DNA from: Bacteroidales bacterium
Lineage (GTDB): Bacteria; Bacteroidota; Bacteroidia; Bacteroidales; UBA932
NCBI GenBank assembly: GCA_022647615.1
Contig: JALCKZ010000001.1
Coordinates: forward strand, 670,178 to 734,177
Direction of reading: 5' to 3'
Length of the DNA stretch: 64,000 nucleotides
The notes beneath the pieces were generated by a model. That model did not search any database. It was not told where the DNA came from and saw only the letters and a program-made list of their open reading frames with translations. Position numbers and translations under genes: made by a program. Below are positions 53,591 to 62,322 of this stretch, in pieces. Position 1 is the first letter of the stretch, and each line of letters starts with the position of its first letter.

Positions 53591-55579
53591 ATGAACAAAA
53601 AGTATCGTAAACTAACCGGAGATGAAATTATCCGGCTGGAGAGACAATTCTGCATAGCTGAGGATTGGAATAACATAACTGTTGCGGAGGCCTTTACGAC
53701 AGATTATATAAGCAATGTCACATTTTCCGGCACAATTAAGCTGGGGGTGACGGAGGATTCTTTTACGCTTCCCGGCGGTATAAAAAAACATAGTCAGCTC
53801 AAATTTGCCACACTGCATAATGTAACTGTCGGCGACAACTGCTGTATTGAGAAAGTGCAAAACTATATTGCTAATTATGAGATAGGTGATAACACTTTGA
53901 TTGAGAATATTGGGATTATGTATGTGGACCGCCTGTCAACTTTTGGCAATGGAGTGGCCGCTTCCGTTTTGAATGAGACTGGTGGCAGAGAGGTTTACAT
54001 TAACGATAAGCTTTCTGCACATCAGGCATACATTATCGCTCTTTACAGACACCGTCCGAAGCTGATTCAAAAGCTGAGGGAAATCACTGATTATTACTCC
54101 AATAAGCATGCATCAACCGTTGGTACAACCGGCTCTTTTGTGAGGATAAAAAATGCTGACGTAATAAAAAATGTCAGGATAGGCGACTACTGTTCAATTA
54201 ATGGGGCCTCCAGATTGGAGAATGGCAGCATCAACAGCAATGAGGCGGCTCCTGTTTTAATTGGGGCAAATGTAATATGCGAGGATTTTATTATTTCTTC
54301 TGGTTCTAGTGTCACCGACGGGACCACTTTAAGCCGTTGTTTTGTGGGGCAGGCATGCTTGCTGGGGCACAATTATTCAGCTTCAGATTCTCTGTTCTTT
54401 AGCAATTGCCAGGGAGAAAACGGAGAGGCATGTGCAATTTTTGCAGGGCCTTTTACTGTTACTCATCATAAATCCACATTGCTTATTGCCGGAATGTTTT
54501 CATTTATGAATGCCGGCTCAGGCTCTAATCAGAGCAATCACATGTATAAACTTGGCCCGATTCACCAGGGAACACTGGAGAGGGGGCAAAGACAACATCA
54601 GATTCATATATTTTGTGGCCGGCACGTGTCGGAGCCTTTTCTTTGGTTATGGGAAGGCATGTTAATCACGCAGATACGTCGGATTTGCCATTCTCGTATC
54701 TTGATAGAGCAGGGCAATACAACTTATCTGGTTCCTGGGGTTAATTTACGTAGCGTGGGAACAATCAGAGATGCCCAGAAATGGCCTAAGAGAGATAAAA
54801 GAGCAGACCCTAACAGGCTGGATTTCATTAATTACAACTTGTTGAGCCCTTATACAATTCAGAAGATGATGAAGGGGAGACAAATTCTGAAAGATTTAAT
54901 CAGGGTTTCAGGCGAGACGTCAGAATTGTATTCCTATCAAAGTGCAAAGATTAAAAGTTCTTCTCTCTTTGGCGGGATTAAATTTTATGAGACGGCTATT
55001 CATAAATTTATGGGCAATTCCATAATTAAGAGGTTGGAAGGGATTAAGTTTGAGAACGATGCACAAATCAGAGAACGTTTGAAACCGGAGAGTTCCGTGG
55101 GTATTGGAGATTGGGTAGATATTGCCGGTCTTATTGCGCCGCAGAGTGAGATTGGAAAGTTGCTGAACGGAATAGAGAATGGGGATATTAACAAATTGAA
55201 GGATATAAACGCTCATTTTGCCAGAATGAATGACAACTATTACAACTATGAATGGACTTGGGCTTATTCAAAAATAGAGGAAGTGTATGGCATTAATCCG
55301 GAGGCAATTACGGCTAAGAATATAGTTGATATTGTTAAGGATTGGCAAGAGGCGGTGATTGGTTTGGATCATAAGATTTATGATGATGCCCGCAAAGAAT
55401 TTTCCATGCAGTCAATGACAGGATTTGGGGTGGACGGAACAAGGGATACTAAGATTGAGGATTTTGAATGTGTCCGCGGAGATTTTGAGAACAATACGTT
55501 TGTAAGGGCGATTTTAAAGCACATTGAGGATAAGCAGGCGCTGGGCGATGAGCTTATTGCCCGTCTTAAGGGCATATAG
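53591..55579 (+). CDS. DUF4954 family protein with two compensating frameshifts
   Basis: A 662-residue protein of the DUF4954 family, a left-handed beta-helix (hexapeptide-like) protein common in Bacteroidales and of unknown function. Helix repeats show as ATLHNVTVGDNCCIEKVQNY, VRIGDYCSINGASRLENGSI and IGANVICEDFIISSGSS. Residues about 332-370 read as nonsense. If one G is added to the G5 run at 54582-54586 and one base removed near 54700, they become AKTTSDSYILWPARVGAFSL...HVNHADTSDLPFSYL, the expected family sequence. So two indels 115 bp apart cancel. The rest is normal. Confidence 0.86.
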   Translation: MNKKYRKLTGDEIIRLERQFCIAEDWNNITVAEAFTTDYISNVTFSGTIKLGVTEDSFTLPGGIKKHSQLKFATLHNVTVGDNCCIEKVQNYIANYEIGDNTLIENIGIMYVDRLSTFGNGVAASVLNETGGREVYINDKLSAHQAYIIALYRHRPKLIQKLREITDYYSNKHASTVGTTGSFVRIKNADVIKNVRIGDYCSINGASRLENGSINSNEAAPVLIGANVICEDFIISSGSSVTDGTTLSRCFVGQACLLGHNYSASDSLFFSNCQGENGEACAIFAGPFTVTHHKSTLLIAGMFSFMNAGSGSNQSNHMYKLGPIHQGTLERGQRQHQIHIFCGRHVSEPFLWLWEGMLITQIRRICHSRILIEQGNTTYLVPGVNLRSVGTIRDAQKWPKRDKRADPNRLDFINYNLLSPYTIQKMMKGRQILKDLIRVSGETSELYSYQSAKIKSSSLFGGIKFYETAIHKFMGNSIIKRLEGIKFENDAQIRERLKPESSVGIGDWVDIAGLIAPQSEIGKLLNGIENGDINKLKDINAHFARMNDNYYNYEWTWAYSKIEEVYGINPEAITAKNIVDIVKDWQEAVIGLDHKIYDDARKEFSMQSMTGFGVDGTRDTKIEDFECVRGDFENNTFVRAILKHIEDKQALGDELIARLKGI

Positions 55580-55700
55580 TGCAAACCTTATCTCTGCAAG
55601 CGGAGAAGGCTTTCAGACATGATTTTCAATTAAAATATCTGAAAAATTGCAATAATTGTTAATAAATGTTGTATTTTTATTGCGATTTAAAATTAAAGTC

Positions 55701-57689
55701 ATGGAATTTACACTTGATAATAAATTACCGGAGTACCCCACATTCGTAGAGGGAATCCGCAGAGCCCCGGACCGCGGTTACACGTTAAATCCGGAGCAGA
55801 CTAAAATTGCTTTAAAGAACGCATTGCGCTATATACCAAAAGAATTACATGAGAAACTTGCTCCTGAATTTATGGAGGAGCTTCGCACTCGCGGCAGAAT
55901 TTACGGTTATCGCTTTAGACCTCAAGGTGATTTGAAGGCGAAGCCGATTGATGAATATAAGGGAAAATGCATAGAGGGGAGAGCCTTTCAGGTGATGATT
56001 GATAATAATCTTTGCTTTGATATAGCTTTATATCCCTATGAATTAGTTACTTACGGAGAAACAGGGCAGGTGTGCCAAAACTGGATGCAGTACCGCCTGA
56101 TTAAAAAATACCTTCAGGAGCTTACCCAGGACCAAACGCTTGTTTTGGAGTCCGGTCATCCTCTTGGACTTTTTAAATCTCGTCCGGATGCTCCCCGCGT
56201 TATAATAACCAATGCTTTGATGGTAGGAATGTTTGACAATCAGGAAGATTGGCATACCGCCATGCAGCTTGGCGTAGCAAATTACGGTCAGATGACCGCC
56301 GGCGGCTGGATGTACATAGGCCCGCAAGGTATTGTCCACGGGACATTTAACACTTTGCTGAATGCCGGAAGGTTAAAACTTGGCATTCCTCAGAACGGAG
56401 ATTTGCGCGGTCATTTATTTGTCTCTTCCGGTTTGGGAGGAATGAGCGGCGCTCAATCAAAGGCGGCGGAAATATCCGGAGCTGCTGGAATTATTGCAGA
56501 AGTTGATATGTCCCGCATTGAGACCCGTCATCGTCAGGGATGGGTTAATCATATTACAGAAGATAAAGCTGAGGCGTTCAAAATTGCCCATGATGCAATG
56601 AGCCGTCGTGAGCCATGTTCAATTGCTTATCACGGCAATGTTGTTGATTTGCTGGAATATGCAGTAGAGAAGAGAGAGAAGATAGAATTGCTTTCTGACC
56701 AGACTTCCTGCCATGCAGTTTATGATGGCGGCTATTGTCCTGTGCAGCTGACTTTTGCAGAGCGCACAAAAATGCTGCATGAAAATCCTCACAAATTCCG
56801 CAAACTTGTAGATGAATCTTTGCACCGCCATTTTGCTGCAATTAAGAAACTTGTAGCGGCCGGCACATATTTCTTTGACTACGGCAATTCATTTATGAAG
56901 GCTGTTTTTGATGCAGGTGTTACTGAGATAGCTCGCGACGGGGATGTGAAAAACGGATTCATCTGGCCTAGTTATGTTGAGGATATCATGGGGCCGCAAC
57001 TGTTTGATTATGGGTATGGTCCGTTCAGATGGGTTTGCCTTTCCGGCAAGCATGAAGACTTGGTCAAGACAGACCATGCCGCAATGGATTGCATAGATGT
57101 TCACCGCAGAGGACAAGATTTGGACAATTATAATTGGATTAGAGATGCGGAGAAAAATAATTTAGTTGTCGGGACGCAGGCTCGTATTCTTTACCAGGAT
57201 GCATCCGGACGTTTGAAAATTGCTTTGCGCTTTAATGAAATGGTCCGCAACGGCGAGGTTGGCCCAATCATGTTAGGACGTGATCATCATGATGTTAGCG
57301 GAACAGATTCTCCTTTCAGAGAGACCGCGAATATTAAAGACGGAAGCAATATTATGGCCGATATGGCTGTTCAGTGTTTTGCAGGAAATTGTGCAAGAGG
57401 AATGAGTTTGGTATCTCTTCACAATGGCGGCGGAGTAGGAATAGGGAAGGCTATAAACGGCGGATTTGGAATGGTTTGCGACGGCAGCAAGAGAGTAGAT
57501 GACATATTACGTTCCGCAATGACATGGGATGTAATGAGCGGAGTTGCAAGACGTTCTTGGGCACGCAATGAGCACGCTCTGGAAACCGCAGAGGCCTTTA
57601 ACAAAACTAACGGGGACATGTATCATATTACAATCCCTTATGTAGCTGATGATGAATTAATTAATAGAGTTATTAAATCTAAGAAATAG
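55701..57689 (+). CDS. hutU: Urocanate hydratase
   Basis: HutU converts urocanate to imidazolonepropionate with a tightly bound NAD. It has 662 residues from the ATG at 55701, chosen over the upstream TTG because the protein then begins with the conserved TLDNKLPEYPTFVEGI. NAD-site glycines lie in FVSSGLGGMSGAQSKAAEI, and the active region QTSCHAVYDGGYCPVQLTF is followed by later loops such as LHNGGGVGIGKAINGG. It is longer than the Gram-positive form but normal for Bacteroidetes. It is the first gene of the histidine-use operon (ftcD follows after 6 nt). Confidence 0.95.
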   Translation: MEFTLDNKLPEYPTFVEGIRRAPDRGYTLNPEQTKIALKNALRYIPKELHEKLAPEFMEELRTRGRIYGYRFRPQGDLKAKPIDEYKGKCIEGRAFQVMIDNNLCFDIALYPYELVTYGETGQVCQNWMQYRLIKKYLQELTQDQTLVLESGHPLGLFKSRPDAPRVIITNALMVGMFDNQEDWHTAMQLGVANYGQMTAGGWMYIGPQGIVHGTFNTLLNAGRLKLGIPQNGDLRGHLFVSSGLGGMSGAQSKAAEISGAAGIIAEVDMSRIETRHRQGWVNHITEDKAEAFKIAHDAMSRREPCSIAYHGNVVDLLEYAVEKREKIELLSDQTSCHAVYDGGYCPVQLTFAERTKMLHENPHKFRKLVDESLHRHFAAIKKLVAAGTYFFDYGNSFMKAVFDAGVTEIARDGDVKNGFIWPSYVEDIMGPQLFDYGYGPFRWVCLSGKHEDLVKTDHAAMDCIDVHRRGQDLDNYNWIRDAEKNNLVVGTQARILYQDASGRLKIALRFNEMVRNGEVGPIMLGRDHHDVSGTDSPFRETANIKDGSNIMADMAVQCFAGNCARGMSLVSLHNGGGVGIGKAINGGFGMVCDGSKRVDDILRSAMTWDVMSGVARRSWARNEHALETAEAFNKTNGDMYHITIPYVADDELINRVIKSKK

Positions 57690-57695
57690 ATAGTT

Positions 57696-58592
57696 ATGAA
57701 TAAAATAATTGAGTGCGTTCCCAATTTTAGCGAGGGAAGAGACAAGGCAAAAATTGATAAGATTGTAGAACCGTTCCGCGGGAAAACAAACGTTAAACTT
57801 TTGGACTATAGCAATGATGAAGACCATAATCGTATGGTTGTCACTGTAGTAGGAGAACCTGAGCCGCTTAAGGCAGCGTTGCTGGAGGCAATTGGAATTG
57901 CAGTTAAGCTGATAGATTTGAATCATCATCAGGGTCAGCATCCGCGCATGGGCGCTGTTGACGTTGTACCTTTTATTCCAATCAGAAATAGTTCAATGGA
58001 GGAGTGTATTGCTCTTTCAAAAGAGGTTGGGGCAAAGATTGCAGAGCTATATAAAATTCCAGTTTTCTTATATGAGAAATCTGCGACAGCTCCTCATAGA
58101 GAGAATCTTGCAGCAATTCGCAAGGGAGAGTTTGAGGGGATGGCCGAGAAAATAAAGTTGCCTGAGTGGCAGCCAGATTTTGGTCCCGCAGAGCGTCATC
58201 CAACCGCCGGTACCGTTGCCGTTGGAGCGCGCATGCCTTTAGTTGCTTACAACATAAATCTTAACACTCCAAGTTTGGAGATTGCACATAATATTGCAAA
58301 GAAAATTCGCTTCATCGGAGGCGGTTTAAGATATTGCAAAGCAATGGGCGTAGAGCTTAAAGACAGAGGTATTACACAAGTCTCCATCAATATGACAGAC
58401 TTCACAAAGACAGCACTTTACAGAGCTTTTGAGATGGTACGTTTTGAGGCCCGCCGTTATGGTGTAAGTATTGTCGGGAGTGAGATAATTGGCCTTGTTC
58501 CAATGGAGGCTCTTATTGACACAGCTTCTTATTATTTGGGACTGGAGAATTTCTCCATGCAGCAAGTTCTGGAGTCCAGAATAATGGAGTAA
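57696..58592 (+). CDS. ftcD: Glutamate formimidoyltransferase
   Basis: The enzyme moves the formimino group from formiminoglutamate to tetrahydrofolate, giving glutamate. The 298-residue protein is the transferase half of the mammalian bifunctional FTCD. It shows IECVPNFSEGRDKAKIDKIV at the start, the active-site His region HHQGQHPRMGAVDVVPF (about 68-84) and the substrate loop VAVGARMPLVAYNINL. The second half is coded separately as fchA (59927-60550). It lies between hutU and hutI in one transcript. Confidence 0.94.
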   Translation: MNKIIECVPNFSEGRDKAKIDKIVEPFRGKTNVKLLDYSNDEDHNRMVVTVVGEPEPLKAALLEAIGIAVKLIDLNHHQGQHPRMGAVDVVPFIPIRNSSMEECIALSKEVGAKIAELYKIPVFLYEKSATAPHRENLAAIRKGEFEGMAEKIKLPEWQPDFGPAERHPTAGTVAVGARMPLVAYNINLNTPSLEIAHNIAKKIRFIGGGLRYCKAMGVELKDRGITQVSINMTDFTKTALYRAFEMVRFEARRYGVSIVGSEIIGLVPMEALIDTASYYLGLENFSMQQVLESRIME

Positions 58593-58616
58593 TAGAGTTA
58601 AACCGCAGCAGCAAAT

Positions 58617-59870
58617 ATGAAAGGGAATATTGTCATCTATAATGCAAAAATAGTTACTCCTGTAGGAAAATCAGCGCGCAGGGGAAAGGAGATGTCGCAG
58701 CTGCAAATCATTGATAATGGAGAGGTTGAAGTAAAGGACGGAATCATTGATTATGTGGGAGTATCCCGCAATAATTATCGCGACGGATTTTACGGCGGCG
58801 TTCAATATTATGATGCGCATGGAAAATGTTTGCTGCCCGGCTTTGTAGATTCCCATACTCATTTTGTTTTTGGAGGAGAGAGAGCTGAGGAATTTTCCTG
58901 GCGCCTTAAAGGCGAGAGCTACATGTCCATAATGAATCGTGGAGGCGGCATTGTCAGCACCGTTAAAGCTACTCGCGCATTAACCTTTGAATCAATGCGT
59001 TCCGGAGCCGCAGCATTTTTGGACAAGATGAGCCGGATGGGAGTTACAACAGTTGAGGGGAAGAGCGGTTACGGATTGGATAAAGAGACTGAACTAAGAC
59101 AGCTGAGGGTAATGCGGAGTTTAGATGAAGATGAGAAGAAGAGAGTGAATGTTGTCTCAACTTTTCTGGGAGCTCACGCCTTGCCTGAAGAATATAAAGG
59201 GAGGAGCAAAGAGTATATTGATTTCTTAATCAATGAGATGCTGCCTTTAATCAAAAAAGAAAATCTTGCAGAAAACTGCGATGTTTTTTGTGAAGAGGGA
59301 GTATTTTCCATAGAGGAATCCAGAAGACTTTTAAGTGCTGCGCGGCAGCTTGGTTTTAAACTGAAAATTCATGCAGATGAAATTGTCTCTCTCGGAGGTG
59401 CCGAACTGGCGGGAGAACTGCATGCTCTTTCTGCAGACCATTTGCTTCACGCATCAGACGCCGGCATTAAGTCAATGGCTGATAACAATGTGGTAGCCAC
59501 GTTATTACCGCTAACCGCATTTGCGTTAAAAGAGCCTTATGCAAGGGGAAGAGAGATGATAGATTCCGGCTGCGCTGTTGCACTCGCGACAGATTTGAAT
59601 CCCGGAAGTTGTTTCTCCGGTTCTATTCCGCTGACGTTTGACCTTGCGTGCATATATATGAAACTTGCTATAGAAGAAGCAATTACAGCTCTTACTTTAA
59701 ATGGCGCCGCCGCAGTTAACAGAGCAGAATCTATCGGGAGTATAGAAAAAGGAAAGAAAGGAGATTTTGTGATGCTGTATTCCTCTGATTATCACGTGCT
59801 GCCATACTATATCGGAATGAATTGCGTTAGCGCGGTTGTTAAAGATGGAGTCTTTTATTCGGTACGATAA
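58617..59870 (+). CDS. hutI: Imidazolonepropionase
   Basis: HutI opens the imidazolone ring to make formiminoglutamate. The 417-residue amidohydrolase has the metal motif GFVDSHTHFVFGGERAEEF (about 73-91). It also has KIHADEIVSLGGAELAGEL and SADHLLHAS, and the catalytic Asp in VALATDLNPGSCFSGS. The start at 58617 gives normal length. It is the third gene of the operon and acts between HutU and FtcD in the pathway. Confidence 0.95.
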   Translation: MKGNIVIYNAKIVTPVGKSARRGKEMSQLQIIDNGEVEVKDGIIDYVGVSRNNYRDGFYGGVQYYDAHGKCLLPGFVDSHTHFVFGGERAEEFSWRLKGESYMSIMNRGGGIVSTVKATRALTFESMRSGAAAFLDKMSRMGVTTVEGKSGYGLDKETELRQLRVMRSLDEDEKKRVNVVSTFLGAHALPEEYKGRSKEYIDFLINEMLPLIKKENLAENCDVFCEEGVFSIEESRRLLSAARQLGFKLKIHADEIVSLGGAELAGELHALSADHLLHASDAGIKSMADNNVVATLLPLTAFALKEPYARGREMIDSGCAVALATDLNPGSCFSGSIPLTFDLACIYMKLAIEEAITALTLNGAAAVNRAESIGSIEKGKKGDFVMLYSSDYHVLPYYIGMNCVSAVVKDGVFYSVR

Positions 59871-59926
59871 ATAGAAAATTTAATAAGCAACAAGATAAAA
59901 TTAATAGAAATTAATATCATCATTTT

Positions 59927-60550
59927 ATGTTAGTAGATTTAACTGTAAAACAATTTTTAGATAAAGTTTCCGGCAATGATCCTGTTCCCGGAGGTGGCAG
60001 CATTGCTGCTCTAAATGGCTCAATAGCAGCTTCATTGGCCGCAATGGTGGCAGGACTTACTATTGGCAAGAAGGGCTATGAAGATAAAGCTGAACTGATG
60101 GAGAAAATCCAGAAAGTGATGCTGGAAAACAAAGCCGCTTTTATTGCAGATGTGGATAAAGATTCAGAGGCTTACGATAAAGTTTTTGGATGTTTTAAGA
60201 TGCCTAAAAATACTCCGGAAGAGAAGGCGGCAAGAAGCGCTGCAATTCAGGAGGCTACAAAATTTGCAGCGGAAGTTCCAATGTCCGTAGCAAGACGTGC
60301 GTATGAAATTATGGACATGATTGCAGAGGTTGCCCGCAAGGGAAACAGCAATGCCGTGACAGATGCGTGCGTTGCAATGATGGCTGCACGTTCTTCTGTA
60401 TTAGGAGCTTTGCTGAATGTAAAAATTAATCTTGGTTCTCTTAAAGATGCGGAATATGTTGCAAAGATGAAGAAAGAATCAGATGAGCTGGAGAAAAAAG
60501 CTTGTGAAAAAGAGAGCGATTTGTTAAAGGAAATTAATCAGAAATTATAA
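59927..60550 (+). CDS. fchA: Formimidotetrahydrofolate cyclodeaminase
   Basis: The enzyme turns 5-formimino-tetrahydrofolate into methenyl-tetrahydrofolate with release of ammonia, finishing histidine breakdown. It is a 207-residue helical protein of the FTCD C-terminal family: DKVSGNDPVPGGGSIAALNGSIA at the start, AARSAAIQEATKFAAEVPM in the middle and GNSNAVTDACVAMMAARSS (about 141-159). The hutH gene begins at the last base of its stop, so the two are translationally coupled. The gene is separate from ftcD, as in many anaerobes. Confidence 0.93.
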   Translation: MLVDLTVKQFLDKVSGNDPVPGGGSIAALNGSIAASLAAMVAGLTIGKKGYEDKAELMEKIQKVMLENKAAFIADVDKDSEAYDKVFGCFKMPKNTPEEKAARSAAIQEATKFAAEVPMSVARRAYEIMDMIAEVARKGNSNAVTDACVAMMAARSSVLGALLNVKINLGSLKDAEYVAKMKKESDELEKKACEKESDLLKEINQKL

Positions 60551-62049
60551 TGAAAAGTAATGTTTACCGCGTAGGCTCCGGCAGGCTTACAATAGAAATA
60601 GTTGAGAAAATATTAAAAGATAATATGACTCTGGAGCTTGCTCCTGAGGCAAAAAAACGCATTCAAAAATGCAGAGATTATCTAGATAAAAAGATTGCTA
60701 AATCTTCTGAACCTCTTTATGGCATCACTACCGGCTTTGGCTCTCTTTGTAATAAAAGCATCTCTTTGGCTGACCTTGGCAAACTGCAGGAGAATTTAAT
60801 CAAGAGTCATTCTTGCAGCGTTGGAGAGGAGATAAGACCGGAGATAGTTAAACTAATGCTTTTGTTTAAAGCACATGCTTTGTCTCTGGGACACAGCGGA
60901 GTACAAGTAGGTACTGTCGAGAGAATAATAGATTTTTTCAATAATGATATTTTGCCCGTTGTATATGACAGAGGTTCTCTTGGCGCTTCCGGAGATTTAG
61001 CTCCGCTGGCTAATTTGTTTGTTCCTCTTATTGGAGAAGGCGACGTTAATTACAAAGGGAAACGTCGCACGGCAAAGGATGTTCTAAAAGAGTTTAAGTG
61101 GGAGCCTGTCAAGCTTATGAGCAAAGAGGGACTGGCGCTTCTTAACGGAACACAATTCATGAGTGCCAATGCTGTGTTTGCAATGATTAATGCAATTCGT
61201 CTCTCTAAGACTGCAGATTTAATTGGAGCAATTTCTCTGGATGCGTATGATGGTAGAATTGAGCCGTTTATGGATTGCATTCAGCAGATGCGTCCGCACA
61301 GAGGACAGATTGAAACGGGTGCAAGATTCCGCAAATTATTGAAAGGCAGCAAGATAATAGCTCAGCACAAAGTTCATGTGCAAGACCCTTATTCATTCCG
61401 CTGTATGCCTCAAGTACACGGCGCAGCAAAGGATGCTATTCATTATGTATCATCCGTTCTTGAAACAGAAATTAATTCCGTAACGGATAATCCTACAATT
61501 TTCCCAGATGAAGATTTAATTATTTCTGGAGGAAATTTCCACGGAGAACCGATTGCCATACCATTTGATTATCTGGCAGTTGCACTTGCAGAACTTGGAG
61601 ATATTTCTGAGCGCAGAACAGCGCAGCTTATTTTGGGTTTGCGCAATCTTCCGGAATTTCTTGTCGCAAATCCTGGCTTGAATTCCGGACTGATGATTCC
61701 GCAATATGCGGCAGCCTCTATGGTTAGTCAGAATAAGATGTACTGCTTTGCAGCATCCAGTGATTCAATAGTCTCTTCAAATGGCCAGGAAGACATGGTC
61801 AGCATGGGAGCAAATGCTGCTACAAAACTTCACAAGATTATTGATAATCTGGAGAGGATACTTGGAATAGAACTTCTTAATGCGGCTCAGGCTATGGAAT
61901 TCCGCCGTCCTTTGAAGAGTTCTCCTATAATTGAGAAATATCTGTCTGGATACCGCAAGCAAGTTGCTTTTATCCAGGATGATGTTGTGATGTATAAGCA
62001 AATCAACAAAACAGTTGATTATTTGAAGACCACTCCGCTTAACTTCTAA
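60550..62049 (+). CDS. hutH: Histidine ammonia-lyase
   Basis: HutH removes ammonia from histidine to give urocanate, the first step of the pathway. The 499-residue protein has the MIO-forming Ala-Ser-Gly in GSLGASGDLAPLANLFVPLI (about 141-160). It also has the Tyr/Gly region GITTGFG near residue 58 and the later conserved SGGNFHGEPIAIPFD and SNGQEDMVSMG. Its start overlaps the fchA stop. It is last in the operon, so the gene order is not pathway order. A CTGTCGGGA word lies 2 nt past its stop (62051-62059). Confidence 0.96.
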   Translation: MKSNVYRVGSGRLTIEIVEKILKDNMTLELAPEAKKRIQKCRDYLDKKIAKSSEPLYGITTGFGSLCNKSISLADLGKLQENLIKSHSCSVGEEIRPEIVKLMLLFKAHALSLGHSGVQVGTVERIIDFFNNDILPVVYDRGSLGASGDLAPLANLFVPLIGEGDVNYKGKRRTAKDVLKEFKWEPVKLMSKEGLALLNGTQFMSANAVFAMINAIRLSKTADLIGAISLDAYDGRIEPFMDCIQQMRPHRGQIETGARFRKLLKGSKIIAQHKVHVQDPYSFRCMPQVHGAAKDAIHYVSSVLETEINSVTDNPTIFPDEDLIISGGNFHGEPIAIPFDYLAVALAELGDISERRTAQLILGLRNLPEFLVANPGLNSGLMIPQYAAASMVSQNKMYCFAASSDSIVSSNGQEDMVSMGANAATKLHKIIDNLERILGIELLNAAQAMEFRRPLKSSPIIEKYLSGYRKQVAFIQDDVVMYKQINKTVDYLKTTPLNF

Positions 62050-62307
62050 CTCCCGACAGGCCGGTTCAGTCTGCAAAGTTGCAGTTATGCCCTGCTTTTA
62101 GACATGAGGCTTGGGCGATAATTGCCGTGCCAGCTGAAGGCGGAAAATCGTGTGTTTGAGCGTAGCGAGTTAGCTTTTCAGCCAAAGATGGCTAGGCAAT
62201 GAGCCATTTACAAGCCGTAGTCAAAAACAGGGCATAACAAAACGTGCAGGGCTAGGAGAGGAAGAGTTCTGAGAGGGTGGATAATGCGCCCCCTCCACGT
62301 TTTTTAC
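62050..62307. other. Intergenic region between hutH and sufB
   Basis: 258 bp up to the sufB -7 box. It holds a CTGTCGGGA word, a small GCAAAGTTGC hairpin near 62073 and the structured element B. I see no gene. Confidence 0.5.
62084..62238. repeat. Structured intergenic element B (pair of the element at 17711-17866)
   Basis: About 155 bp. The terminal arms GTTATGCCCTG (62084-62094) and CAGGGCATAAC (62228-62238) pair perfectly and extend by further A/T pairs. Inside, in order, are CATGAGGCTT (62103), CGTGTGTTTGAGC (62149), GCGAGTTAGCTTTT (62165), a GCC...GGC hairpin, GAGCC and AAGCCGTAG (62212). All of these are shared with the element at 17711-17866. The arms are different there but also pair. 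It may be a structured RNA or a repeat family member. Confidence 0.62.
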
Positions 62308-62315
62308 TATATTTG
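62308..62315 (+). promoter_or_regulatory. -7 promoter box of sufB
   Basis: TATATTTG, a perfect TAnnTTTG, ends 7 nt before the ATG at 62323, the same layout as at mfd and ruvB. No -33 TTTG is found at 19 nt. Confidence 0.5.
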
Positions 62316-62322
62316 CCAATTC

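Larger units (their letters stand above)
20332..59592. repeat. Sister 9-mer CTGTCGCGA (6 copies) and one-base variants of CTGTCGGGA
   Basis: CTGTCGCGA starts at 20332, 24992, 44664 and 50570 (plus) and at 50409 and 59584 (minus). CTATCGGGA starts at 26591, 29280, 31856, 35561, 43971 and 59731, on either strand. CCGTCGGGA starts at 3425, 6544, 7854, 39396, 48520 and 52142, on either strand. TTGTCGGGA starts at 57166 and 58471. Each 9-mer is expected about 0.5 times. The pattern suggests a signal with consensus CTGTCGSGA and tolerated changes. Confidence 0.7.
2189..62059. repeat. Dispersed 9-mer word CTGTCGGGA (23 copies)
   Basis: Copies reading CTGTCGGGA on the plus strand start at 2189, 5649, 11770, 15453, 26813, 31357, 32087, 35731, 37018, 39924, 47108 and 48752. 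Copies reading TCCCGACAG start at 15169, 19980, 22749, 24840, 27957, 33256, 39193, 43738, 49965, 52984 and 62051. That is 12 against 11. Five lie between genes and 18 inside genes, in different reading frames, so the word is kept at DNA level and not as a peptide. The flanks are AT-rich. About 0.5 copies would be expected by chance in 64 kb. The counts were made by eye. Confidence 0.85.

Noticed and set aside
2189..62059. CTGTCGGGA as a KOPS or Chi site
   Set aside because: Both normally show strong strand bias along a replichore; here the orientations are 12 to 11. A decision needs the whole chromosome.
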